Both the position numbers and the translations under genes were made by a program. Below, one piece after another: positions 23,764 through 34,499 of a DNA stretch of 64,000 bases. This DNA comes from Falciphora oryzae. Taxonomy: Eukaryota > Ascomycota > Sordariomycetes > Magnaporthales > Magnaporthaceae. Under the pieces are notes generated by a model. The model searched no databases and was not told where the DNA came from. It worked only from the letters and a program-made list of their open reading frames with translations. Within the stretch, counting starts at the first letter, position 1. Each line of letters starts with the position of its first letter. Where the stretch lies: the NCBI GenBank assembly GCA_000733355.1, contig JNVV01000002.1, positions 917,626-981,625 on the forward strand, in the 5' to 3' direction.

Positions 23764-26223
23764 CTATTCCAGACCCCGCTTCACATCCTTGGCCTTGAGA
23801 CCCTCCAGCGACACCTCGGGTGTCTCGTAAGAAGGCCTTCCGCCCAGTATATCCACGATGTCCCTCAGAGGGGCCCAGAAGGCCATCTTGGATCGCCTGT
23901 TCTGCCAGTCTGTCTCGTTGGCCTCGATCTCCTCAATCGGCCGCATCGACACCTGCGATCCCGTGATGCTGATGACCCCCGAGCTCAATGGGTCCGCCTT
24001 GACCTTTTCCGGCGCTCCCCTGCCGTAGGTCTCGAGGTGCTCAATACACTTGATGGCCAGCCGGACCGCCCGGCAGCGGTCCATGGGCGACGGCGTGTCT
24101 CCCTGTGCCCAGTGGCGGGGTGTGATGTCGCGCGACTCGAACCGCCCGTGCGCCTCCTCGCGGATCAGATCTCCAATCACCTGTGCCGTGTACACCTTGC
24201 TTGCCTTCTCCGCCACGAGAATCAGCCGCCCGGCCCGCGACCGGCCCTTGTCCTTGGCGAAGACAGCCTTCAGGTGCTTGATATCCGAGTCCAGCATGCT
24301 CATGCTGATGCCCTCCTCCGGCGTGTACACGGCGCTCGCGCCGCAGCTCAGTCCTGCCAGCGTGGCCACGTACCCGCACCGCCCGCCCTGCGTCTCCACC
24401 ACGAAAACACGGCGCCTGGTTGACGCCGCCGACTGCTTGATGGTGTCGCAGAACTGCACGAGCGCGTTCAGACAGGTATCCGAGCCCAGCGAGTATTCCG
24501 TCCCGGGCACATTGTTCGACACGGTCGCGGGGAGCAGCGCAAAGGGTATGCAGAGCGAAGGATACTTCTCCCTCGCCTGGCGGAGCTCCGACACGGCCCG
24601 GAAGGCCTCGAACCCACCGACGATGAACATGGCGTCGAGCTTGTACTTGCCGATCAGGTTTGCGATGTGCTCCATTCCGGACTCGCTGGGCAATTCACGA
24701 TTGGTTCCAATCTCCGAGCCGCCAAGTGTGCCCCATTTGTCGACCTGGAACCAGTCAAAGCCCTTGACAGAGCCCTCGTAGTTGCCTTTATCGTCGACAT
24801 CGTCGTGATGCCTGGCGAACCCCGCAAAACCGTTCTCAATCTTCACAGCCTCGTGGCCGCGCGACATGCAATAGGCAACGCCGGCTCTCACGGCTGCGTT
24901 CATACCACCGGCTGGGGCTCCAACGTTGATGAAGCCGATTCTCATTTGCTGCTCACCGTGCATGAGGTTAGCAATGCATCCCAGGCACACCAGTCTATTC
25001 CAACAGGCCATGACAGGAAAAGAAAATGGGGGGCTTGCCTTCTCTTTGGGCAGGAGCAGGCTTTTGTCAAGGTTGACCGATGTCATCATCATGTACGACT
25101 TGTACTGTTCCGCGAACTCGACATCGCGAAGGGACAGAGCCAGGTCAAAGTCCTGTGCCTTTATGGCGGCGGCGACCTTCTTCGTCTCCTGAACAGCTTC
25201 CATCAGGTTCTTTCGGATGATTTGATTTTCGCTCATGGCGATGACGCAGGTTGGGGTCTCAGGAGTCGCCTCAAGAACGGCCTTGACGGCCTCGACACCC
25301 TGCAACGTCGCAAGCATACGGTCGTATGCCACTGCTTTGCCACCACGCTGGAGGTGGCCCAAGACACTGGTGCGTGTATCCAGACCCAGGCCCTTCTCAT
25401 CAGCCAGCAGCTCATGAACCTCGTGGGCCGTGATCTTCCTGCCATGGCGGTCATGGGCGCCCTCGGCAATGATGACAATGGTCTTCTTAGTGCCGATTTC
25501 ACGATTCTTCTGGATGATGGCGCACATCTCTTCCTTCCAGTTGTCGTCCCTGGGCTTTTCTGGGATGAAGACAAAGTCGGCGCCGGTGGCGATGGCGGCC
25601 ATCAGCGCGAGCCAGCCGCAATGTCTGCCCATGACCTCGACAACGAAAGCGCGCTCGTGCGACTCAGCGGTGGAATCGATCTTCTCGATGCACTCGCAGA
25701 TGCTCATCAAGGCCGTGTAGCAGCCGATGGTGGCGTCGGTGCCCGACAGGTCGTTGTCGATGGACCCGACCAGGCCGACAATGTTGAGGTGGCGGTAGGG
25801 TTGGACCTGCTTTGCCGACAAGTCTCCCTTGGCCACGAGCTCGTCAAGGAGTGACGGCCACTCGGCGCGGAACTTGTCAGCACCTGTCAGTGAGCCGTCT
25901 CCGCCGCAAATGATGAGGGCGTCGATGCCGTTCAGGACCATGTTCTTGGCGGCGATGAGACGGCCTGGGCGCTCGTAGAAGGCCATGCACCTGGCGGTGA
26001 GAATCTGGGTGCCGGCGGTGGCCAGGTAGTTGCGGACGTCCTCCCAGCTCGTCTTCTTGATGTCGTCGCCGCCGCGGACAAGACCCTCGTAGCCGCGGTA
26101 GACGCAGTAGGCGTCGCAGCCCATGTGGATGGCCATCCTGACGACAGCTCGGACGGCGGCGTTCATTCCTGGGGCGTCGCCGCCTGATGTCATGACGGCG
26201 ATCTTCTTCTTGTGCGGCTCCAT
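23764..26223 (-). CDS. pfkA: ATP-dependent 6-phosphofructokinase
   Basis: Phosphorylates fructose 6-phosphate to the 1,6-bisphosphate, the committed step of glycolysis, in the cytosol. The protein is the duplicated eukaryotic form: a catalytic half of residues 1-395 and a regulatory half thereafter, 789 residues in all. Catalytic-half motifs: GGDAPGMN (14-21), GGDGSLTGAD (108-117), GSIDND with the catalytic Asp (153-158), MGRHCGW (198-204) and GHLQRGG (289-295). The regulatory half starts QMRIGFINVGAPAGGMN. The frame is open throughout, but 25038-24949 is a 90-nt, stop-free segment with donor AAG|GCAAGC, branch GCTAAC and acceptor GAGCAG. Its translation interrupts the conserved linker, so I call it a GC-AG intron; if retained, the protein is 819 residues. 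ATG 26223 is the first in frame. A four-codon upstream ORF lies at 26311-26297. The gene is divergent from med17. Confidence 0.96.
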   Translation of the reverse strand: MEPHKKKIAVMTSGGDAPGMNAAVRAVVRMAIHMGCDAYCVYRGYEGLVRGGDDIKKTSWEDVRNYLATAGTQILTARCMAFYERPGRLIAAKNMVLNGIDALIICGGDGSLTGADKFRAEWPSLLDELVAKGDLSAKQVQPYRHLNIVGLVGSIDNDLSGTDATIGCYTALMSICECIEKIDSTAESHERAFVVEVMGRHCGWLALMAAIATGADFVFIPEKPRDDNWKEEMCAIIQKNREIGTKKTIVIIAEGAHDRHGRKITAHEVHELLADEKGLGLDTRTSVLGHLQRGGKAVAYDRMLATLQGVEAVKAVLEATPETPTCVIAMSENQIIRKNLMEAVQETKKVAAAIKAQDFDLALSLRDVEFAEQYKSYMMMTSVNLDKSLLLPKEKASPPFSFPVMACWNRLVCLGCIANLMHGEQQMRIGFINVGAPAGGMNAAVRAGVAYCMSRGHEAVKIENGFAGFARHHDDVDDKGNYEGSVKGFDWFQVDKWGTLGGSEIGTNRELPSESGMEHIANLIGKYKLDAMFIVGGFEAFRAVSELRQAREKYPSLCIPFALLPATVSNNVPGTEYSLGSDTCLNALVQFCDTIKQSAASTRRRVFVVETQGGRCGYVATLAGLSCGASAVYTPEEGISMSMLDSDIKHLKAVFAKDKGRSRAGRLILVAEKASKVYTAQVIGDLIREEAHGRFESRDITPRHWAQGDTPSPMDRCRAVRLAIKCIEHLETYGRGAPEKVKADPLSSGVISITGSQVSMRPIEEIEANETDWQNRRSKMAFWAPLRDIVDILGGRPSYETPEVSLEGLKAKDVKRGLE
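24949..25038 (-). other. Probable GC-AG intron of the phosphofructokinase gene
   Basis: The segment is 90 nt, a multiple of three without a stop, so the reading frame stays open if it is not removed. The donor is AAG|GCAAGC, matching the usual GC-donor consensus AG|GCAAG. A textbook branch site GCTAAC lies about 20 nt before the GAGCAG acceptor. Removing it joins LLLPKEK to QMRIGFINVGAP, the expected linker between the two halves. Confidence 0.8.
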
Positions 26224-27439
26224 CGTGGCGGGTTCGCTGGTGTTTGTGAAGATGGATGGGTGTGAGAAGCCGACGATGGCTGAGAGCTCCGTCGTTTTAC
26301 TGAGCAATCATGGACTATTTCCAGAAGACGGAAAGTGCGAGCGGCGATGGCGTGTGACTCGGCTCCGAATCCTTTTGAGTTTTCGTTTGCACTCCAGAGA
26401 AAGAAAGACCCCAACTCCAAGACCGAGACTTCCAAATCTTGAAGATGCTCAGCTCCTTCCTTCCCACAGGAACCAAGCCGTGAATGGGCTGACGTCCAAG
26501 GCCGGCGGCGCAGGGACCCCGCCCGAATTTTTTGTTGAAGGTAGGAATCCGAGCCGTGCAGCAGGCGCCCGCGGTTAACTGTAGTGGGACCCGACAGCGT
26601 GTGAACTTCCACAGTGAATTGGCAAGGTTGAGCCAACAGATTCCACAACCACGCCTTGCAGTTCATCTGCAGCCTGGGCTTCCATCCTTTTGTAATATCC
26701 CCTCCTTTCCACACGTGTATCCTTGCACTCTGATCAATGGCAGCTTCGGATAATTCCCTCATCAGGCGGAGCCTTGGGGAACTTTGGCAGTGGCCCCCCA
26801 CGCACGACGGCTTCTAGAAGTCACCGCAGATCATTCAGAGTGAGAGTGAGGCTGAGAAAACCCGTTTGAGCTGATAGCGATTTTTATTCCCCCACTCTCC
26901 CGTCCTCAATCCATAGTTCTAGGATTCCATGCGAGTCAGAGGGTTTACGTAGGCGCTTAGATGCTTCCTAACCTTGTTCACAGCAAAAAAGACGGCACTC
27001 TGATTGCCTCAATTCTTGCCTTATATTTTTGCTGTATCTTTTCCCTGTTTTTCTTTCCTGTTCCTATATCTGTACCTGTATCTTTTTTTGTGGTGGACAA
27101 TCGTGCTCGCTGCCATTTGGTGTCGCTTGTGGTGAAGCTGGCGTCGAGCTGGTTCAACAGGAACGTCATCAGCTCCATCGCATGCGGACCGTTTGCTGAA
27201 ATGCCCCTCACTTTGGTGGAACCCGTGAAATACGTCAGTCGCCAGCAGGTGCTGAGCTTCAGCCACTGAAAGCTTCAGCCACAATTACCTGCATCTGCAT
27301 GAATCCGTGTCGAATCGGATGTGGGACTTTGAGGGCGCGGAACATTCCATTCATCTCAGATCGCGTTTGGAGACTCAAAGAGGCCGGCCGACGCCGCCAG
27401 AAACCTCACGATAGTGTCAAATATATCTTGCACACCATA
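26224..27439. promoter_or_regulatory. Divergent promoter region pfkA / med17
   Basis: A 1.2-kb region between the starts of two divergent housekeeping genes, so it must hold both promoters. T-rich patches occur near 27,010-27,095. I cannot assign specific factor sites. Confidence 0.5.
26297..26311 (-). promoter_or_regulatory. Possible upstream ORF before phosphofructokinase
   Basis: ATG at 26311 opens a four-codon frame (Met-Ile-Ala-Gln, then TAA), ending about 73 nt before the main start. It would matter only if transcription begins upstream of 26311, which cannot be seen here. Confidence 0.35.
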
Positions 27440-29639
27440 ATGACAAACCCTGCACAGCCGCCCTTGTCCCTGCGGCCATGGCCCACCGGCGACAAGAGGC
27501 CCAAGAGTCTCGCCGAATTCATCGCCCGCGTCAAGTCGGCCGGACCCGAGGGCTTCCGCGGCATCAACGAAGATGAGCTGCGCAAAGAGGTCGAACTCGA
27601 AACTACTGGCATCGCGTCGACCGAGACGGCCGCCGCCGATGGCGACGTTGATATGGACAGCGATCCTGCGGCCGGCGACGAGCCCTCGACGACAGCCGTG
27701 ACGACAGAGACTATCAGGACGGCAAGGGACGAGGCCCTGCGGAACATTGAGTATGCGCTCACCCTGCCAGAAGTTGTCTGCAGATGGTGACTTTTGTGAC
27801 TAATCCTTGGTTTCTGTGCTCTGAAGCATCGCTCACCAGAACGCCATGCTCACTCTCGACTTCGTCTCGCTCTTGCTCACCAAGGAAGACCCGACAAACG
27901 CTGGCAGGACCCTGTCCCCAACCCTGAGGGAGCTCGTCGGCATTGGCACCCTCGGCGCCGACCAGCTGGCCGCCCCGCAGACCAATGCGTCGCGGGTCCA
28001 AGACAACAAGATGGTGGCCACCGGCTGGAAGTTTCTCGACATCAACAGGAGCATGGACTCGGTCCTGTCGGCCGCCGCTCGTCTGCAGAAGGAGATCTCA
28101 CTCGAGACCCGGTACTGGGCCGACGTTCTGGCTGTCAGCGACAAGGGGTGGTCTGTCTCACGCCTTCCCCACGAGAGGCAGACACTGGGTGTCAAGTTCG
28201 GATTCTCCGAGTGTATGTCCTCCCGCTCCGGCGACATTGGCCTGGCTACCTAGGAGGCCTTGAGAAGGACGAGTGGAAATACTGACGCCTTGTTGATAGC
28301 TGCGCCCGAATTTCGAAACACCAGCCTGGCTCCCATGAGGCGCAGCGACGACGGCACTGTCAGTCTCGATGCCGCGAGGGTCGCGAACCCGCAAAGAGTT
28401 CGCGTGTCCATCGAGAGGGACGGCGTGGTTGTGGGCAGGGCCGTGCTGCCCCAAGTCCCGGCCCCTGACGCGCCCCTGGAGAGCCGGGTCATGGAAGCAC
28501 GAAACACCATCTTTCACCAGGAGCTGTGGTACGAAATCAACCGCGAGGGCCGCACTCTGCTCTCGTTTGGTGTCCGGCTGGCCGACGGGGCCGTCAGCTA
28601 CGAGTTGGACACGCACACGAAAGCCGTCATCCGCTTGTGCGACCTGACAGACGACGCGCCGTCTGAGCTTGGCTGGGGAGCCGGCTCAGATGATGTCCTC
28701 GCCGAAGCCATCAGCAGCGCCCTGCCCTTGCTCCTGTCGTACGCCCACCGGCTGAACCTGCGCGTCAGGTCGCAGCCCGGCCCGCCCCAGGTCGGGCAGA
28801 GCCGTGCCGGGCAGCCGTACGCCCTCCTCAGGCCCGTAATCGCTTACCTGGAGCACGAACGCTCTCTTGAAAGGGCAACACGTTTCGTGTCGGACCTGAC
28901 CTGGGTCCTACAGTCGGCGGGCTACTTGTCCGCCTCGTTCACCCTCATCGAACCACCCGTGTCAACGGCGTCGCCAGGATCATCTCGTCACGCATCTTCG
29001 TCCGAGGCCCTCCTCCACACATTCCTCAGCCCGCACGAGTTCCAGCTCCAACTGAGCATAACTCCAGCCGTGCGCCTCTCGGTGATAGGGACGACGCAGC
29101 TTTCCGCTCACCTCTGCACCATGTACTCAACGAGGCTCCTCCCGCCACTTGGGGAGGTGCCTCTGGGGCCGGGCGAGCCACTGCCCCAGCAGAATACCCT
29201 CCGCTTCATATATCCACCGTCAGAAACATACCCTAACCTCCGGGAGGTTACCCACTATATCAGAGGCGCAGTGGCGCGTTTCCTGGCGGACCAGGCCGAG
29301 CAGCTCGCTTTCTCTATCGCGGGGCCGGTCGACGGCGACGCGGAGCAGCGGCTTGACTTTGTCAAGTCCATCGACGGGACAGCCGTCTCGGCAGTCGAGC
29401 CCGATAGGAGGTCTGTTCGGTTTGAGGTCAGTCTGGTTGGTAGCAATGGGGAGGTGGTGGGTGCGGATGAGCATGGCTCTCCGCAGCTGAGAGTCTACGG
29501 CGTGTGGCCGCCGTTGAGAGACGGGGAGGAGCTGACCCCTCAGACGTGGACATGGACTGTCGAGGAGGCCAAGGGTGGAATCGGGAAAGAGACGGTTGAA
29601 GGAGTGTGCACCAGTATCTTCAGGGGCTTGGATTACTAG
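27440..29639 (+). CDS. med17: Mediator complex subunit 17 (Srb4)
   Basis: Central head-module scaffold of Mediator, linking activators to RNA polymerase II in the nucleus. Three exons (27440-27750, 27827-28212, 28300-29639) encode 678 residues, usual for filamentous fungi. The splice sites are GTATGC/TGAAG with branch CTAAT, and GTATGT/TGATAG. The joins give RNID-IAHQNAML and FGFSE-SAPEFR. Family features seen: the N-terminal LSLRPWP and SLAEFIARV region, an acidic disordered linker (about 50-95), the helical core LDFVSLLLTKEDP with LSPTLRELV, the VATGWKFLDINRSMDSVLSAAARLQKEI helix region given here in part only (residues about 165-195), and a C-terminal domain with RVSIERDG, HQELWYEINREGR and LREVTHYIRG. 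ATG 27440 gives MTNPAQPPLSLRPWP, the expected fungal start. It is divergent from pfkA. Confidence 0.93.
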
Positions 29640-30193
29640 GTGCAATCCGAGCCCATGCCTATCTGGTGGTAGGGTTTAGTAAGGTACGACTTTCGGCGTG
29701 GTCCATGGAAAGGGGCAGCGATGTCTACCTTCCAGGGCATGATTGAGAGAAGAAAGCGCGAATCGACAGGCTGATGAGCTACGCCTGGCTCGTAAGTGGC
29801 GTGTTTACCCCTATGACGAGCATAATGCATATCGTGCCTGCACGTTCGAGCCTTCCCATTTTGTACTGATTGGTTTCGACATCTTCCTTATCGAAAGGGC
29901 ATAGAGAGCAGGCATAACAAAACCACGCGAATTTAACTAGAGTCCTCGACGAGTACAAAAGCTAGTGAATATTGGCGGCCTTCTTTCATACGCCACAGCT
30001 TAGGCTCGATAACTTCCACTTCTCCACAGGTTTCTCGGCTTACTTTGAAAGGCGACGTTCTCAGGAAATCGAAGTCTTTTTGTTCCTATCCCCGAATCCC
30101 TTTTACGCCAAGTACGAACCGCGTACACCACGAGGCCGTTTCCGGTCCCAAACAGCCTGGGATTCTTTTCAAGTCAATCCTAGTGAAACGGAA
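29640..30193. other. Intergenic between med17 and repeat-rich gene
   Basis: About 0.55 kb. The frame of the downstream gene is open back to about 29,972, but there is no ATG there (the first codon is TTG), so this part is more likely 5' leader. Confidence 0.5.
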
Positions 30194-31234
30194 ATGCCGT
30201 CCAACGAGCAAGCGAGCCAGACGCCGCCCATCGAGCAGACGAGCCAGTTTCCGCCCAACAAGGACGACCGGCCTGCCACTGGGTCTGGGTCTGGGCATGG
30301 GTCGGGAGACAATACTCGCAAGCAACCTGCCACCGACCCTGGCTTGGGGACCAGTATTTGCGAACAACCCGCCACTGGCTCTGGGTCGGGCTCTGGGTCG
30401 GGCTCTGGGTCGGGCTCTGGGTCGGGGACCAGCATCGACAACCAGGCTTCCATCATCAATTCTGGGTCGAGCCCTGGGCCGGGAGTGAAAACCGATAGCC
30501 AACATGCCATCAGCTCTGGGTCGAGCTCTGAGCCGGGATCTAGTGCCCACAACCAACCTCCTGCCGCCAACGCTGAGTCGGGCTCTAGGACGGGAGCTAA
30601 TACCGACAACCAGCCCGCCACTAGCTCCGGGTCGGGAGCGAGCATTGGCGACCAGCCTGCCACTAACACTAGCTCTAGGTCGAGCTCTGGGCCGGAAGCC
30701 AGTATCAACAACCAGCCTCCCGCCGCCAACTCTGGGCCGAGCCCCGGGCCAGGAGCCAGCACCGACAGCCAGCCCGACACCCGCCCCGTGCTGAGGTTCT
30801 GGTGGGGCGCCACCATCGGCCCCGAGCCGCGGTCCTGCGCGCAGATCCTGCGGGAAAACTGGGGCGACGTCCTCACCTTCATGAACTCGTTCGGCCTCAC
30901 GAGGGAGCGCAACGGCATCCGGAGGGGCGCGGCCATCCTCCGCCGGTACCAGCACGCCGAGAGGCGAGCCCTGGCGCGGCTTGCGGACCGGCAGAGGAGG
31001 GGGCTGCCGGTCGACGAATACGTTCGGCAGTACAGGGAGAGGAGGAGAGACGACGAGGAAGAGGAGGAGGACGAGGAGGAGGCAGAAGACGTCCGGGAAG
31101 TCCACGAGGCCAGGGAGGAGGCCAGAGCGCACTATAACAGGGTGTACAGGGAGTTGACGGCCAGCAGAAGGTTCAGAGCGGCGAGGGCAGCCAGGGCCGC
31201 CAGAATAGCCGAGAATCAACAGAGGCACCCGTAG
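30194..31234 (+). CDS. Repeat-rich orphan protein with charged C-terminal coiled coil
   Basis: A single exon from ATG 30194 encodes 346 residues; I do not recognise a family. Residues about 27-195 consist of seven or so imperfect repeats of about 22-26 residues built on (S)GS(S)(S)GPG-(A)S-x-x-N-x-QP(A/P)A(T/N). They include a (GS)n run from a 12-bp minisatellite. Residues 197-346 change character: RPVLRFWWGATIGPEP, a short helical part (AQILRENWGDVLTFMNSFGL), then Arg-rich helices, an acidic block (DDEEEEEDEEEAED) and an Ala/Arg helix to the end. No signal peptide or membrane segment is seen. The start is the first ATG in a longer open frame. It converges with the P450 gene, with only 335 bp between stops. 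A young or fast-evolving gene is the simplest reading. Confidence 0.6.
   Translation: MPSNEQASQTPPIEQTSQFPPNKDDRPATGSGSGHGSGDNTRKQPATDPGLGTSICEQPATGSGSGSGSGSGSGSGSGTSIDNQASIINSGSSPGPGVKTDSQHAISSGSSSEPGSSAHNQPPAANAESGSRTGANTDNQPATSSGSGASIGDQPATNTSSRSSSGPEASINNQPPAANSGPSPGPGASTDSQPDTRPVLRFWWGATIGPEPRSCAQILRENWGDVLTFMNSFGLTRERNGIRRGAAILRRYQHAERRALARLADRQRRGLPVDEYVRQYRERRRDDEEEEEDEEEAEDVREVHEAREEARAHYNRVYRELTASRRFRAARAARAARIAENQQRHP
30377..30424 (+). repeat. 12-bp minisatellite, four perfect copies
   Basis: The unit GGCTCTGGGTCG is repeated exactly four times and codes for Gly-Ser-Gly-Ser. It lies within the larger imperfect repeat array of the orphan gene. Confidence 0.9.
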
Positions 31235-31569
31235 CCTGATGCCTGTAAGTTCTGCGCCTCCAAGTGCTGCATCATGCCACCATTTTCAGCTGTGTGTGCT
31301 GACGGCTCGCTGCCCAGGTCAACTTCATGACTACACGGATCCTTTTACGCCCGAACAGAGCATGCCCTTCACCTAGCCGACTTGATATTGACCCATGAGA
31401 AGAAAATAAGGGGAGAAGAAGGAAATCGGGGATTTATAATTACCATCATCAGTGTTCTTCAGTGAAAAAGACGGAAAAGCGAGGTGTGGTTATTATTATT
31501 ATCGATGTTCTTTCGGCGGAACCGACAGGGGTCCTTCTATGCAAGCATCCGTCCTATAGAAATCTCTAA
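31235..31569. other. Shared 3' flank of convergent genes
   Basis: 335 bp between the stop codons of the orphan gene and the P450 gene. It is A-rich near 31,400-31,480, probably polyadenylation regions. Nothing else is seen. Confidence 0.5.
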
Positions 31570-33323
31570 TTACAGCGTGTACTCCCACTCCACGTCCTCC
31601 CAGCCTTCCCTCTTCCGCAGCGTGACCTCGACGTCTCTCCGCGGCTTCCACAGCCCCACGGGCATCTCGTCCTCCTTGAACGGCGGCACCTCGACCTCGG
31701 CGCAGCCGGGCGCCAGCTCCCAGGCGCACGCGATCGCGGCTACGATGCCTGTGATCTCGATGTGGGCGAGCGTGCGGCCGGGGCAAAAGACCTCGCCGCC
31801 ACCGAAACCGCGGAACGCGGCCGAGTGCACCCTCTTGCCGCCATCATCACCACCACTGCTGCCGTCCGTGAAGACGCCGCCGGGAGCGTTGAGGAAGCGC
31901 CTCGGGTTATAGTCGTCGGCGTCGGCGCCCCAGACGTCGCGGCGGCGGTGCATGACGCTGCCGTCGATCATGACGAGGGAGCCCTTGCGCAGCAGGTAGC
32001 GCCCGCCCAGCACCACGTCCTCGCGCACCGTGCGCACTGACGACGTCGGCATTGTCAGGCGCAGCATCTCGCGGAACGCCGACGTCAGCAGCGGGCAGCG
32101 GTTGCGGAGGCCCGACGTGTCGACCGTCGCCTTCTTCTTCTTCTTCTTGCTGCCGTCCTCGCTGCCGTCGGCAGCGGTGACGGTCACGGTCCCGCTGTCG
32201 AGTAGCTCGGCGCGCACCTCCTTCAGAAGCTTCCGGTCTGCCAGGAGGCGCGCCAGCGTCCAGAAGGTGCCTAGGGAGCTGTTGGGGATCAGGCCGAAGA
32301 GCAGGCCGACCTCGGCCTTTGCAAAGTCGCGCAGCGGGTAGCCGTGCTCAAAGTGTATCCGCGCGCGCTCGCGCAGCAGCCACGACGCCTTGGACAGGCG
32401 GGCATCGTCGCCATAAAACTCAAACATGGCGTCGGCGAGGCGCGCGCGCGCCCGGTGGGCCTTGGGGTAGACGAACCGCGAGAGGCCGCCGCCGACCACG
32501 CCCATGAGGACCGCGTAGTCCTCCAGGTCCCAGAAGATCTCCTTGAGCGACGGGTCCCGCACAAAGGGGCTGTCGGGCCCCCAGAAGGCGGTCACGCTGG
32601 TGCTCGCGATGAGGTCCATGCACCAGCGGTAGAGCTTCATCGTCACCTCGCCGGTTCCGTTGGCGGTGGCTGCGGCGGAGAGGCGTCCAAAGTTGCCGGC
32701 AGCCCCGGCCATTAAAACCATGCTGAGCTCGTCCAGGGCCGGGCCGGAGGGGAGGGAGGTGTAAAAGTGGTTGTGGTTCGCGCCGAGGAGGCCCGGCCCG
32801 TCCTCGTCGAACATGTTCTTCTCGTTGATGGCGTGCGCCTCGTCCGAGAAGAGCAGCATCCTCCTGGTGAAGTTGGTGGCAAACGGCAGGAACGAGATGG
32901 CCTTGGCCTGCCGGTGGACGGCCGCCGTCAGGGCCGGGCTGGTGATAATGTACTGTCTCATCCCAGGGAGCGGGAGGGTGTAGATGTCAAAGCCGTACTT
33001 GTCCCTGGAGGCGGCAGGGGCATCATGTTTCCATCAGCGGGCCGCTGCTTTGGTAGTCTTGCGCTCGGCATTGATGCGACGCCAAGATTGTCGTTCTTGC
33101 CACTGGTTTTTACTTACTGGATCACTTGATAGTACTTCTTCCCATGCCGTATCATCCCAATTATGTGCCCAATAACGGGGATCATGGCCGGGACCATGGG
33201 CGGTTCGCGGGGATCCAGCTGGACGCGGAGCAGGCGCTGCACGATAGCCACGAGCACGGCCAGCAGCGACAGCCCGACGACAACGCCCTTTGCGGGGACC
33301 AAGGCATCTCGAAAGGCATCCAT
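31570..33323 (-). CDS. Cytochrome P450 monooxygenase (CYP7/CYP8-like)
   Basis: Membrane-bound heme monooxygenase of the endoplasmic reticulum. Two exons (33323-33118, 33004-31570) encode 546 residues; donor GTAAGT, acceptor CTCCAG, join VI-QDKYGFDIYTL. A transmembrane anchor lies at about residues 13-33, followed by a proline hinge (LDPREPPMVPAMIPVIGH). The K-helix ExxR is in SAFREMLRL, the PERF-type region in DDYNPRRFL, and the heme loop FRGFGGGEVFCPGR has its Cys at about residue 476. The overall pattern (GLLGANHNHFY, RRFLN, heme loop with FCPGR) recalls the fungal relatives of oxysterol 7-alpha-hydroxylase and prostacyclin synthase. The substrate is unknown. A Lys-rich insertion (SKKKKKKA) sits before the K-helix. 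No biosynthetic cluster surrounds it, so a stand-alone sterol- or lipid-modifying or detoxifying role is only a guess. The first ATG in frame is 33323. Confidence 0.94.
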
Positions 33324-34499
33324 GACCGGCACCGTCAGGGCTTTCTGTCTCGAGCGATCGATCAATAAGAAGGCGTGAGAGGTGACTGCTGGCTAGGCCC
33401 CATCAACCGCTTCCCCTTTTTGTAGGAAGACACGCATCGCAAAAGAATTAGCGTCGCATTCATGCATTCTCCTCGCTTTCCCGGTCCTGGGGGATGGGCC
33501 ATTCATCAAACAGGGGGACCCCTGAGGGCGTGGAGGCTAAGACGACAGCTGCCTACCTCGCATCCGTGGCGGTGGATTCTCGGACTGACACGCCGACTCC
33601 ATTTTGGGGTTACTGACGCTGCTTAAGCTTTCCGCCTAAACTCTAATAAATAACTAGCCTGTCACCCGTTTTTGCGGTCAGCAGTGTTTTCATCTTCTAT
33701 TTGGAAAAGTCTGTCCAAACTGGCGGACCGGTTCAATATACTTGTTCCAGTCTCGGCAACCGGACGAACAGTGAACCAAGTCCAACCGACGTAGCTTTTT
33801 TTTTTTATGGGGATCTAACATTTCAAAGCTGGTTCATGCAGCTTGATAAATAAAGGATTGCTGCCGTGGAAAGGTGGACCCTATAGGCTATCGTAGTCTG
33901 GTGATATGACAGACAGGCGCCGCACAAGATGAAATGCCACCAGACACAACTTCGCACGTGAAACATCGCGACCCAACTACACTTGGACCTGAAAATCGGA
34001 ATCCCCATTTCATCGTGGGCGTGTAGGTAACTCGAGTTGCTGCCTCGGGATGACGTCGAGCGGGCCTCAGCTCCATTCCACATCTACCGGTCCATGTTGA
34101 GCTAGTGACAACCAAACGCCAAACAAGTCACGCCGAGACCAAAGATGCATACATGCTTGCGAAAGCTCATCAAAATTCCCCTCTCCCCTCTCCCCTCGTT
34201 CCAATCCCCTCATAAAACTTCATGGTTAGAACAATAGATAGGAAATAAACAAGACAACTGTACTCTTGCCGGCAAAAATAGAATAGCAGTGTGTGTGCGT
34301 CACCCGCCCCCTCGTACATTGGCCATTGCGGCGCTCGGCAGGAGAATACAATGGAGAAGATAAACACCCTGACAAGATAGACGCCCCAAAACAGAGTATA
34401 GTTTCGACACAGGAGAAGAAAAAGAATAGCGGCAGGGAAACGATGGGCGCTGATCGATCGAGTTGTTGGGTTCGGTTTGGTTGCCCGGAACCCCGGCTT
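33324..34499. other. 1.2-kb intergenic region
   Basis: Upstream of the P450 gene and downstream of the SNF2 gene, with AT-richer sequence near 33,630-33,860. Only short frames, no gene recognised. Confidence 0.5.

Noticed and set aside
24667..25854. 395-codon plus-strand frame opposite phosphofructokinase
   Set aside because: Antisense shadow of a strongly conserved enzyme.
30086..31228. 380-codon minus-strand frame opposite the repeat-rich gene
   Set aside because: A shadow frame created by the Gly/Ser/Pro codon repeats of the plus strand (antisense Arg/Pro repeats). The plus frame has a coherent non-repetitive end.
31570..33323. P450 plus neighbours as a secondary-metabolite cluster
   Set aside because: No polyketide synthase, peptide synthetase, terpene cyclase, transporter or pathway regulator is nearby; neighbours are Med17 and an SNF2 ATPase.
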